Of a stretch of DNA of 64,000 nt, positions 17,435-25,739 are shown piece by piece (the first letter of the stretch is position 1; each line of letters begins with the position of its first letter). The notes under the pieces are model-generated. The model was not told the origin of the DNA and did not search any database. It saw only the letters and a program-made list of their open reading frames with translations. Location of the stretch: contig CAJURT010000003.1 of NCBI GenBank assembly GCA_910588875.1, forward strand, positions 28,219 through 92,218, in the 5' to 3' direction. The DNA comes from an uncultured Lachnospiraceae bacterium (GTDB lineage Bacteria > Bacillota > Clostridia > Lachnospirales > Lachnospiraceae). Position numbers and translations under genes: made by a program.

Positions 17435-18550
17435 ATGAAGGTGAAGGGACGAATGATAGCGGTTTTTACTGCTGCGGCAGTTTGTTTGTCTATGCCTATG
17501 GAGGCTTGTGCGGATTATTATAAGGAGCCAAAGGATATCAAGGGGGTTTTGATTAATGGGGAACCGGAGGTTTCCAAGGCCGCTGAACTGGGGGTTTCAC
17601 AGGTGATTACGAATTTCCCCATGTCGTGGGCATACCAGGCAGATAGGATGAATGCTTATGAGAGTTACCTGAATGCCTTGAAAAGGGCGGATATTTCTGT
17701 GACGGTTATCGTGCTGAATGATTGGGAGGTTTCGGCTTATCATCCATCCCTGCTTCCGGTGGCAGAGCCGTCAGGGGCAAATTATTATGCCTTTGATACG
17801 CTGGATGATGAGGGGCTGGCGGCGACACGTGCTGCGGCTGACCGCGTCACAGGCAGGTTTAGGAACCTGGTGTCCAACTGGGTGATCGGCAATGAGGTCA
17901 ACGACGGACAAGCATGGAATTATATCGGTCCTATGGATATTGATACATATTGTACCCATTATGCGCTGGCTTTCCGCACCTGGTATGATTCCATCAAGGC
18001 CTCCAACAGCCTGGCACGGGTGTATATCCCTTTTGATTTCCGATGGAATACGGGACAGGTTGCAGGCTTAAAATTTGGCGTTATGGATATGCTGCCGCGT
18101 CTGAACAGCCTGCTGAGGGATACGGATTATGGGATTGCCTGGCATGCGTATCCGGAGGAATTTGACAGCCCGGTGTTTAGCGATGACCGCCATGCCCTGG
18201 AACGCGGCGACACCTACATTATCAATCTGAAAAACCTGCATGTCCTCACCGATTATATGGGACAGGCGGACATGCTGTCCCCGGCAGGGACGGTGCGCCA
18301 CCTGATCCTGTCAGAACAGGGCTTTACCTCCCTTTCCCCGGCCCATGGCGGGGAGTGCCAGGAACTCCAGGCACAATGTATTGCAGAGGCGTACCAGGCA
18401 GCGGCAGCAAATCCTTATGTGGAGGCATTTATGCTGAACCGCCTGACGGACGAGCAGGTTCTGATTGACCAGAATTATGCTTTTGGGCTGTTGGATGTGA
18501 ACGAGAATAAAAAACTGAGTTGGGAGTCTTACCGGGATGCGGGGAAATAA
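17435..18550 (+). CDS. secreted DUF5722-like (glycosidase-fold) protein
   Basis: About 371 residues. ATG 17435 and the adjacent GTG 17432 both suit the GGAG at 17421. An N-terminal signal peptide (MIAVFTAAAVCLSMPMEACA) predicts secretion. The body resembles a glycoside-hydrolase TIM barrel: GNEVNDG (Glu154) after one strand and LSEQGF (Glu294) after a late strand are placed like the acid/base and nucleophile of clan-A glycosidases, with HAYPEEF between them. I believe it belongs to DUF5722, whose substrate is not known to me. It has its own promoter; the aldo-keto reductase gene follows by 27 bases. Confidence 0.7.
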   Translation: MKVKGRMIAVFTAAAVCLSMPMEACADYYKEPKDIKGVLINGEPEVSKAAELGVSQVITNFPMSWAYQADRMNAYESYLNALKRADISVTVIVLNDWEVSAYHPSLLPVAEPSGANYYAFDTLDDEGLAATRAAADRVTGRFRNLVSNWVIGNEVNDGQAWNYIGPMDIDTYCTHYALAFRTWYDSIKASNSLARVYIPFDFRWNTGQVAGLKFGVMDMLPRLNSLLRDTDYGIAWHAYPEEFDSPVFSDDRHALERGDTYIINLKNLHVLTDYMGQADMLSPAGTVRHLILSEQGFTSLSPAHGGECQELQAQCIAEAYQAAAANPYVEAFMLNRLTDEQVLIDQNYAFGLLDVNENKKLSWESYRDAGK

Positions 18551-18577
18551 AGGCACAAGAAAAGAAGGAGGGTTAAT

Positions 18578-19696
18578 ATGGCTTATTTGGGCGAAGAGAT
18601 TAAAAAACTGGGGTTTGGGCTGATGCGTCTGCCGATGAAGGAAAAGGAGATCGACGTGGAACAGACCAAACAGATGGTAGACCGCTTTATGGAGGCAGGT
18701 TTTACCTATTTTGACACGGCGTGGGCATATGCGGGGAGCGAGGATGCGATCCGGCAGGCATTGGTGGAACGCTATTCCCGGGAGTCCTTCCAGCTGGCCA
18801 CCAAGAATGCGGCCTGGATCAACTGTAAGACAAGGGAGGAGGCAGTGGCTCAGTTTGAGACTTCCTTAAAACAGACAGGGGCCGGGTATTTTGACTTTTA
18901 CCTGTTGCATAACCTGGGGGAATCAAGAACCCATTTCTTTGATGATTACGATATTTGGAGTTTTGTGCAGGAGAAGAAACAGGAAGGCCTGGTCCGCCAT
19001 GTGGGGTTTTCCTTCCATTCTACCCCGGAGGAACTGGAAGAGATCCTGAAAGCACATCCGGAGATGGAGTTTGTCCAGCTGCAGATCAATTACGGGGACT
19101 GGGAGAATCCGGCAGTCCAGTCCCGGAGGTGTTATGAGACAGCAAGAAAGTATGGCAAGCCGGTGATTATCATGGAGCCGGTCAAGGGAGGGATGCTGGC
19201 CAATCCGCCGGAGCCGGTGGCTGAGATTTTCAGGGAAGCGGACGAAAAAGCCTCCTATGCCTCCTGGGCGATCCGATTTGCGGCAGGCCTGGAGGGCGTG
19301 ATTACGGTTCTGTCCGGCATGAGCAGCTTAGCGCAGATGGAGGACAATCTTTCTTATATGAAGGGATTCACCCATCTGTCAGAGAAGGAGCAGGATACTT
19401 TAAAAGCGGCACGGGAAGCGCTGGCAAAGATTCCGCTGATCCCTTGTACCAGCTGCAATTATTGTGCCAAGGTGTGCCCCCAGGATATCGGGATAGCGGG
19501 TTCCTTTACGGCGATGAATTACCTGACCTTGTATGGTGATTTGGCGGCTGCCAAACGGCAGGAGGAATGGATGGTGGCCGGGCACGGCCGGAAACGTGCC
19601 AGGGAATGTGTTAAGTGCGGCAAATGTGAGCAGGCTTGCCCACAGCATATCCGGATCCGTGAGGAACTGGAGAGGGTGGCTGCCGAGATGGTGTAG
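18578..19696 (+). CDS. aldo-keto reductase with C-terminal 4Fe-4S domain
   Basis: A 372-residue protein. The N-terminal (beta/alpha)8 barrel has GFGLMRLPM, the catalytic segment FDTAWAYAGSE (Asp and Tyr of the tetrad), the Lys segment LATKNAAW and the family's YLLHNL. The C-terminus carries two cysteine clusters of the ferredoxin kind, CTSCNYCAKVCP and CVKCGKCEQACP. This fusion is common in anaerobes and probably takes electrons from ferredoxin-type donors. Ribosome site AAGGAGG. The physiological substrate cannot be told. Confidence 0.93.
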   Translation: MAYLGEEIKKLGFGLMRLPMKEKEIDVEQTKQMVDRFMEAGFTYFDTAWAYAGSEDAIRQALVERYSRESFQLATKNAAWINCKTREEAVAQFETSLKQTGAGYFDFYLLHNLGESRTHFFDDYDIWSFVQEKKQEGLVRHVGFSFHSTPEELEEILKAHPEMEFVQLQINYGDWENPAVQSRRCYETARKYGKPVIIMEPVKGGMLANPPEPVAEIFREADEKASYASWAIRFAAGLEGVITVLSGMSSLAQMEDNLSYMKGFTHLSEKEQDTLKAAREALAKIPLIPCTSCNYCAKVCPQDIGIAGSFTAMNYLTLYGDLAAAKRQEEWMVAGHGRKRARECVKCGKCEQACPQHIRIREELERVAAEMV

Positions 19697-19709
19697 TAAC
19701 CGGGAAGGG

Positions 19710-20612
19710 TTAGCGGGGGGATGGCAGGTTCTGCAAAAGGGCGGCACGGTAGGATAAGGGGGCCATACGGTATTTTTTCTTAAAGGCGCGGGAAAAGACA
19801 GCCGGATCCTCATAGCCACAGGAATAAGAAATGGTATCTATAGCACTGGCAAATACCCCGGCATTTTTATAGCCGCATAGCAGTGCAACCTCGTTGATTG
19901 GGATGGCTGTGGTGGTCAGAAGTTCCCTGGCACAGCCAAGGCGGAAGCTGGACAGGTACTCTTGGGGGGATTGCCCCATATGTTCCTGAAACAGGGTAAA
20001 CAAGTATACACGGCTGATTCCCAGGTAGTTGGCGATATCAGACACATTTAAATGGTTGGAATAGTTAGCCCGGATAAAGGCCAGTGCCCGGTCGATATGG
20101 TAATTGGCCCGGTTTTTAAGGCTGCCTGTATTCTGTCCGGCTCCCGGCTGCCCGGCAAGGACATGCAGAAAGGCCAGCAGCTGAGAATGCTGGTACAGGG
20201 ATGACCCGGAACCAGAGGCAGCAAACAATCGGTCCATAATCTCCACCAGCAAGCTGCCATTCTCACAAGAGAATACGGGATGTTTATGCCCGATTCCCAG
20301 ATCCCGTACAACCTGGTCTGCCAGACGGCCCTGGAAACTGATCCAGAGATAATTCCAGGGCTCGTCGGTATCGGCCTGGTAAAAGGTGGAAACACCAGGT
20401 TTGATCAGGAATGCCTGCCCCTGGCACAGGGGATACCGCTGGCTGTCCGTCTCAAAGATCCCTTTTCCGGAAATGATATAGTGGATCAGGTAATTAAAAC
20501 GCACATCAGGGCCAAAGCTGTGCCCGGGAAGGCAGACTGACCTGCCACCCCCGCAAAAATACAGATCTTCAAACAGCCGTCTTCCCGGCACCAACACATC
20601 TGCATGTTCCAT
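19710..20612 (-). CDS. AraC-family regulator with duplicated second helix-turn-helix
   Basis: A 300-residue regulator: an N-terminal cupin-like sugar-binding domain (FNYLIHYIISGKGIF, then FYQADTDEPWNYLWISFQG) and a C-terminal AraC DNA-binding domain. The start ATG has AAGGAGG; a further upstream ATG is less likely. The second HTH appears twice in tandem: INEVALLCGYKNAGVF, then DTISYSCGYEDPAVFSRAF. Normal AraC proteins have only one such unit. The extra unit adds about 20 residues and may alter DNA recognition or inactivate it. It diverges from the sugar-binding lipoprotein gene, its likely target. Confidence 0.9.
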   Translation of the reverse strand: MEHADVLVPGRRLFEDLYFCGGGRSVCLPGHSFGPDVRFNYLIHYIISGKGIFETDSQRYPLCQGQAFLIKPGVSTFYQADTDEPWNYLWISFQGRLADQVVRDLGIGHKHPVFSCENGSLLVEIMDRLFAASGSGSSLYQHSQLLAFLHVLAGQPGAGQNTGSLKNRANYHIDRALAFIRANYSNHLNVSDIANYLGISRVYLFTLFQEHMGQSPQEYLSSFRLGCARELLTTTAIPINEVALLCGYKNAGVFASAIDTISYSCGYEDPAVFSRAFKKKYRMAPLSYRAALLQNLPSPR

Positions 20613-20748
20613 GGAAATCCTCCTTCCCTTTATCCTTATACATAACATAAATCAATCAAAAAGAAAAGTGCTTTTAGATAGAAAAGCTTTGAAAGTAAGG
20701 TGAAATATAGGTTTTATCTTTTTGGGGTTGTTTTCATTCTGCAATTAC

Positions 20749-20777
20749 TTAACATTTTCACCGATATAAATTACATT
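20749..20777 (+). promoter_or_regulatory. possible promoter of the sugar-binding lipoprotein
   Basis: TTAACA and TACATT are separated by 17 bases in the 282-base gap between the divergent araC-type and binding-protein genes. The match is modest. No clear paired operator was seen in this gap. Confidence 0.4.
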
Positions 20778-20894
20778 CCCTCCTACCGTTTCCTTCCCCT
20801 GGAACCGATAATAAGGGCATCAGAAAAAAATAAGGTGCTTCCCAAGGGAAAAGGGTTTCCGGAAGTACACCAACACAAAGATGGAGGGTATGTT

Positions 20895-22202
20895 ATGAAA
20901 AGGACCATGAAGAAAGCAGCAGCAGGCGCCGCTCTGGCAGCATTGATTCTGTCTATGTCCGCATGTTCAGGCTCGGCAGGGACAGGAAGTGATTCCGGTT
21001 CCGGGGGAAAGTCAGAGGGTAGCGGCAGCGACACACTTACCGTGGCGATCTGGGACAATGGGCAGAAGGCCGGGCTGGATGCCATTATTGCCGATTTTAC
21101 GGAGGCCACAGGCAATAAAGCGCAAATCCAGGTCATTAACTGGGATCAGTATTGGGCGCTGTTGGAAGCAGGTGCCACCGGAGGTGAACTCCCGGATGTG
21201 TTCTGGATGCATTCCAATGAGGCATACCGCTATATGTCAAATGGGATTCTGATGGACCTGACAGACCGGATTGCCGGCAGTGAGAAACTGGATATGGATA
21301 AATTCCCGGAGGATATCCGTACATTATACCAGAATGAGGGAAAAACCTATGCGGTCCCCAAGGATATTGACACCATTGCCCTTTGGTATAACAAGACCAT
21401 GTTTGATGAGGCAGAGATGGCTTATCCGGATGAAAGCTGGACATGGGATGATTATTATGAGGCAGCAGTCAAGCTGACAAAGGAAGATGGGAGCCAGTTT
21501 GGAACTGCCATGAACCCTACCAACAACCAGGATGGGTGGATGAATATGGTGTACGCCATGGGAGGACACGTGATCAGTGAGGATAAGACGAAATCAGGTT
21601 TTGATGACCCGGATACCATCAAGGCCATGGAATATGTGGAAAAGCTGGTAAAGGATGCGATGCCTTCCGCTGCTACCATGTCCGAGACGGGGAATGATGT
21701 GCTGTTCTACTCTGGAAAGATTGCTATGCTGCCCTTTGGTTCCTGGATGATCGCGCCGATCAAGGAAAATGAATATGTGACTGCGAATTGTGATGTAACG
21801 GTGCTTCCGAAGGATGCGGAAACCGGCAGGAGGGTATCCATCTATAACGGCCTTGGATGGGCAGTCAATGCCAACACGAAAAATGCGGATGCTGCATGGC
21901 AGCTGGTAGAGTGGTTCGGCTCTAAGGAGGGACAGGAACGCCAGGCCGAGTTGGGGGTATCCATGTCCGCTTATGACGGCGTTTCCGAGGGATGGAAGAA
22001 CAACACGGACCTCTTTGACCTGCAGCCTTATCTGGATATGCGGGAAGATGTGGTGTTCCGCCCTTATAGCAAAACCACGGTTGCCTGGGAAAACCAGATT
22101 TCCGAGGATCTGCGGGATGCCTGGAACGGAAATGCATCCATGGCAGACACATGCGCTAAGATTACGGAGGATATGAATAAGATTCTGGCAGAGGAAAATT
22201 AG
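20895..22202 (+). CDS. ABC sugar-binding lipoprotein (family 1 solute-binding)
   Basis: A 435-residue extracellular solute-binding protein. The signal peptide ends in a lipobox, LSMSAC, with Cys24 as the lipidated residue, followed by a Gly/Ser linker. The MalE-type fold is seen in TVAIWDNGQKAGLDAII, GELPDVFWMHSNEAYRY, YAVPKDIDTIALWYNKTMFDEA and GKIAMLPFGSWM. The start at 20895 is set by the lipoprotein signal and GGAGG. No permease or ATPase gene adjoins it, so it is an orphan that must borrow a transporter elsewhere. A terminator-like hairpin follows. Confidence 0.93.
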   Translation: MKRTMKKAAAGAALAALILSMSACSGSAGTGSDSGSGGKSEGSGSDTLTVAIWDNGQKAGLDAIIADFTEATGNKAQIQVINWDQYWALLEAGATGGELPDVFWMHSNEAYRYMSNGILMDLTDRIAGSEKLDMDKFPEDIRTLYQNEGKTYAVPKDIDTIALWYNKTMFDEAEMAYPDESWTWDDYYEAAVKLTKEDGSQFGTAMNPTNNQDGWMNMVYAMGGHVISEDKTKSGFDDPDTIKAMEYVEKLVKDAMPSAATMSETGNDVLFYSGKIAMLPFGSWMIAPIKENEYVTANCDVTVLPKDAETGRRVSIYNGLGWAVNANTKNADAAWQLVEWFGSKEGQERQAELGVSMSAYDGVSEGWKNNTDLFDLQPYLDMREDVVFRPYSKTTVAWENQISEDLRDAWNGNASMADTCAKITEDMNKILAEEN

Positions 22203-22224
22203 AAACAAACTTAGAAGCAAAGAG

Positions 22225-22268
22225 AAAGGCAGCAGCCGGGGCAGATCTTAGCCCAGGGCTCTGCCTTT
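22225..22268 (+). terminator. hairpin after the sugar-binding lipoprotein gene
   Basis: AAAGGCAGCAGCC and GGGCTCTGCCTTT can pair with small mismatches. The following T-tract is short (TTTCATTT), so efficiency is uncertain. Confidence 0.6.
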
Positions 22269-22369
22269 CATTTACATTTCAAACAAGATATGATAGCATA
22301 AGCACAGATGGGGAAAGATGTTTAAGGAGCGAAGCGGAAATGTAACAGGAAAGGAGATCTTGGGAACAG

Positions 22370-23233
22370 ATGAAGGACAGGATCATTGGTAAGGTACAAA
22401 TGAAGGATACGGCTTATGATTTTGCAGGGGCATTTCTGCAGGCATTGGGGGTATGGTGCTTCATAGAGCCTTGCATGATTGCGCCGGGAGGGGTGTCAGG
22501 CATGGCGATTTTGATCAACCATCTGACAAAGCTGCCGGTAGGTATTATGACCCTGGTGCTGAACATCCCTCTTCTGGCCAGTTCTTATGTGTGCCTGAAC
22601 CGGAGGATGACCTGGAAGACCATCCGCACAGTCCTGGTCATGACTCTGGTGCTGGATGGCCTGGTGACGCCGCTTATTCCCCAATATGTGGGGGATAAGC
22701 TGATTTCCTCCGTCTTTGGGGGAATCCTGGTAGGAGTAGGGATGGCGCTGATTTTTATGCGGGATTCCACCACCGGCGGCGGAGATATCCTGGCAAAGCT
22801 TCTCCAGAAGCGTTTCCCTTACATGCACACGGGATATGCATTAATGATGGTTGACGTGGTGGTAATCGGCTCCTCGGTGCTGGTATTCGGGAAACTGGAG
22901 GCCGCCCTCTATGGACTGATCTCCATGGTAGCCACCACCCAGACCATCGATGCCCTGCTTTATGGAATGAACAAGGGTGCCATGGTACTGATTCATTCCG
23001 AAAAGAACAGGGAAATTGCGGATGAAATCATGGAACGACTGAACAGGGGAACCACCTTTTTCAAAAGCGTGGGCGGATATAGCAAAAAAGAAGGGGAAAC
23101 CCTGCTGTGTGTCATTGACCGCAAGCAATTCTATCTCGTAAAAGAGATTGCCTACGCCCATGACCCCCATGCCTTTGTGGTAGTGTCAGAGACAAAGGAA
23201 ACCTATGGGGAGGGTTTCCTTGACGGGCGTTGA
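22370..23233 (+). CDS. YitT-family membrane protein (DUF161/DUF2179)
   Basis: A 287-residue protein with about five to six N-terminal membrane helices and a soluble C-terminal DUF2179 domain from about residue 205. Family marks are PGGVSGMAILINHLT, MRDSTTGGGDILAKLL and, in the C-terminal domain, RGTTFFKSVGGYSKKEGETL. YitT proteins are widespread in Firmicutes; their function is not firmly settled. It has a single-gene layout and converges on the amidase gene with only 10 bases between the stops. Confidence 0.92.
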   Translation: MKDRIIGKVQMKDTAYDFAGAFLQALGVWCFIEPCMIAPGGVSGMAILINHLTKLPVGIMTLVLNIPLLASSYVCLNRRMTWKTIRTVLVMTLVLDGLVTPLIPQYVGDKLISSVFGGILVGVGMALIFMRDSTTGGGDILAKLLQKRFPYMHTGYALMMVDVVVIGSSVLVFGKLEAALYGLISMVATTQTIDALLYGMNKGAMVLIHSEKNREIADEIMERLNRGTTFFKSVGGYSKKEGETLLCVIDRKQFYLVKEIAYAHDPHAFVVVSETKETYGEGFLDGR

Positions 23234-23243
23234 GGATTGCCGC

Positions 23244-24050
23244 CTACTTCATAGCGGCTTTTACGTCCTTTTTGAATTGCTTCCACTCGTCTTCATGTTC
23301 CACATAATATTTGGGACAGTTTTTACCGGAAACATCATGATGGCGGATCAGGTCGTTAGAGGACAGATCCAGCTCATTACAGAGCCAGGCAGTCAGCCGG
23401 ACCAGGGAGTCATAGGTAGGCTGGCTGAATTTACCGGTGTCGTCCGGATGGCAGACCTCGATGGATATGGTATCGAAATTGCGCGGGGCAGCAGCATAGG
23501 TTATCTCAGAGAGGGGAATGATCTGGAGAACCTCCCCTTCCAGGCCCACAATAAAATGGCTGCCGCCGACGGTGCCGGGCTGCTGCGGATCCTGGTCAGC
23601 CAGGTTGTCAAAGTATCGGCGGTTGGCGGCCGCGGAGGAGTTGGTATTGGCCACATAATGGATCACAATATTGTTGACCTGCTTCAAGGTTACATCCGGA
23701 CGGGAGAACAGGTTCTTGCGGATAAATTCCTGCTCAACCCAGGACGGCGCCTGGATTTCTTTGAGATTGACGGTGTAGGGGCGTTCATAGCCCCACAGCC
23801 AGTAACCTCCCCCAAGTCCTGCCGCCGTGCCGATTGCCAGCGCCAGCAGGGGAGCGGCAGCTTTGGCCAGGAAGGGTGCCTTTTTTCTTTGCCGGCTTTT
23901 TGACTGCGGCTGCCGGAAGGGATCCTCCCCGCGGCGGGGGGTGCGGCCATTGCCCTCACTGGCACGGGGCTGGATCTGCCGGATCTTTTGGTAATCTTTC
24001 TCAAAAATGTCATCCTTATCTGGCCTGTTGGCTCTTTTTTTGTCCTTCAT
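23244..24050 (-). CDS. membrane-anchored N-acetylmuramoyl-L-alanine amidase (amidase_2)
   Basis: A 268-residue protein: a charged cytoplasmic N-terminus of about 75 residues, one membrane anchor (KAAAPLLALAIGTAAGLGGG), then an amidase_2/PGRP domain outside the cell. Zinc-site segments are NIVIHYVAN and LIRHHDVSGKNCPKYY; GGSHFIVGLEGEVLQIIP and IEVCHPDD are also typical. It should cut the bond between MurNAc and L-Ala in peptidoglycan. Anchoring rather than secretion suggests local wall remodelling. The start ATG has AAGGAG upstream. Confidence 0.92.
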   Translation of the reverse strand: MKDKKRANRPDKDDIFEKDYQKIRQIQPRASEGNGRTPRRGEDPFRQPQSKSRQRKKAPFLAKAAAPLLALAIGTAAGLGGGYWLWGYERPYTVNLKEIQAPSWVEQEFIRKNLFSRPDVTLKQVNNIVIHYVANTNSSAAANRRYFDNLADQDPQQPGTVGGSHFIVGLEGEVLQIIPLSEITYAAAPRNFDTISIEVCHPDDTGKFSQPTYDSLVRLTAWLCNELDLSSNDLIRHHDVSGKNCPKYYVEHEDEWKQFKKDVKAAMK

Positions 24051-24109
24051 TATGTACTCCTTGATGATAGCGGCCCAGCGGCAGCTGCGTCATATTGCTT
24101 TGTTTTCAC

Positions 24110-24115
24110 AGTATA
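24110..24115 (-). promoter_or_regulatory. extended -10 element of the amidase gene
   Basis: On the minus strand, TGGTATACT gives an extended -10; no good -35 was found. The remaining gap up to 24307 is fairly AT-rich and holds no other feature I can support. Confidence 0.5.
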
Positions 24116-24307
24116 CCATACTTTATAAAGGTTTGCCACCTTTACTACAAGCCACATTTCTGATAACAACTGCTTTTACATTTGCTTAGTATGACCCACA
24201 CTAATTAGCCACATGTTTCACTTGTCTAAATTTCCATCTGCTGCGTTCTCATCAGTCAACGATGCCCCCGCCCCTTCTTCCAAGGCGTACCCCCTCGTAT
24301 AATTAAC

Positions 24308-25702
24308 TCACTCCAAAAAACGGATAAAAGACCGCCACTCATGGAGATAATCGAGAGGGCTGTTGCGTCTGTAGTATTCCTCTTTGGAGCGAAAAAACCC
24401 TTCTGCGCCTATTCGTGGCTCAAAATCGGAGAGGGGATTGTTCTCTTCCTGGAAGCGTTCCTGGTTTTGGAGAGCCGGGTCTGCCTGTAAGCGGGAATGC
24501 ATGTGCTCGTAGGCGAATACAGAGCCTTGCCACAGGACATCGGGGAAAGAGTCTTTGCCCTGATACCGTGATGTCATGTAGGTGAAGACAGCGAGGATGG
24601 CTTCGGGATCCAATGGAGTTTCGGAACTGCTGCCATATTTTTGGAGGTGCTGGTTGACCCGTTCTATGTAGACAGGGACGTAATTGGGGAAGCCTTGCTC
24701 TATTTTATCGATGATGCTTTTTTGGCAGGGCAGGGCAGAGGCGGCGGCATAGAGTTTGGCGTAGGCGAAAGCCAGTTCTATGCCAGTGCATTCCTCCGGT
24801 GCAGTACTGTACGGGGGATTGGAGGAGAGGATGTAGGGGGCAACATCTGCCATAAACATCAGTTCATCGAGAGAATAGGTGGGGGTTTCCGGGGAGGCAG
24901 CGGGGCAAATCTCATTTAGCAGGCCACAATATATGGACTGCCAGAGGAGATCCTGTTCGCCGTCCAGCCCACAGGTGACAAAGGCCTCCGCAAGGGATGG
25001 GCTGTAGGTGTCTGCCAGGGAGCGGGAGGCAATGATGGCAGATTGCTGATATTGGCTGAGGTAGGTTTCCCGGCGTTTTTTACCCAGGATGCTTTTGCGG
25101 ATTTTTTGGTCTATTCCATGGAAGTTATGGATGGTTTCCTCTATTTGGTCTTTCATACTATAGAGGGACCGGTAGGGTGTACTGCTGTCCTGATGGAGGG
25201 AAAAGGGATCCTCAAGGGCGGCCCATGTTTCCTGCTCAAAGAGGAAGTCATGGTTATCCAGGTAGTAGCCTGCGATGGAACAAGCAGCGTGATAACAGAC
25301 AAAGAGGCACAGCGCTGTAAGTAAAATAAGGTCAATATAAGAGTTTGAATGTGCATATTCATCCTCAAAGATGAAATTCCTTGGGTCATTTTCATCATAT
25401 CGGAGGGGGATGGTTTGGCCAAGGTGGTAAGAGCCAAGGGATTTTTGCCTGCGGGAGTAATCGGTGGTATAGGAAGTTCCGTTGGCAGTATAGGAGATTA
25501 TGGGGAATTCATACCAGGATTTCCTTCCTCCTCTCTTGATATAGTAATCTTTCTTTACTTCTGTTATGGTGGCAGTGGCGGTGCCCCGCCAGGATCTGGA
25601 ACGCAGGCAGAGCCAGAATTCATAAATGGTTTTGAGCAGGATGGCAGGTGACACGACAACACAGATAAAATTGAAAATTTCGGGAGGGATATCGGTATGC
25701 AT
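24308..25702 (-). CDS. DUF3592-domain membrane protein
   Basis: A 464-residue protein starting at the ATG behind AAAGGAG; an upstream in-frame ATG is less likely. There is a membrane helix near the N-terminus, then a beta-rich DUF3592-like segment (GTATATITEVKKDYY, FPIISYTANGTSY, LGQTIPLRYDENDPRNF), a second helix (about residues 118-140) and a large C-terminal soluble region of about 310 residues that I do not recognise. It starts 37 bases after the end of the hydantoinase-like gene and could be read with it. Confidence 0.7.
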   Translation of the reverse strand: MHTDIPPEIFNFICVVVSPAILLKTIYEFWLCLRSRSWRGTATATITEVKKDYYIKRGGRKSWYEFPIISYTANGTSYTTDYSRRQKSLGSYHLGQTIPLRYDENDPRNFIFEDEYAHSNSYIDLILLTALCLFVCYHAACSIAGYYLDNHDFLFEQETWAALEDPFSLHQDSSTPYRSLYSMKDQIEETIHNFHGIDQKIRKSILGKKRRETYLSQYQQSAIIASRSLADTYSPSLAEAFVTCGLDGEQDLLWQSIYCGLLNEICPAASPETPTYSLDELMFMADVAPYILSSNPPYSTAPEECTGIELAFAYAKLYAAASALPCQKSIIDKIEQGFPNYVPVYIERVNQHLQKYGSSSETPLDPEAILAVFTYMTSRYQGKDSFPDVLWQGSVFAYEHMHSRLQADPALQNQERFQEENNPLSDFEPRIGAEGFFRSKEEYYRRNSPLDYLHEWRSFIRFLE

Positions 25703-25739
25703 GGGGGCTCCTTTAGGGTGTTTGTAAATGGATGGCAGG

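Noticed and set aside
20700..20894. In-frame extension of the sugar-binding lipoprotein to 20700
   Set aside because: The lipoprotein signal and GGAGG clearly set the start at 20895; the upstream part is intergenic.
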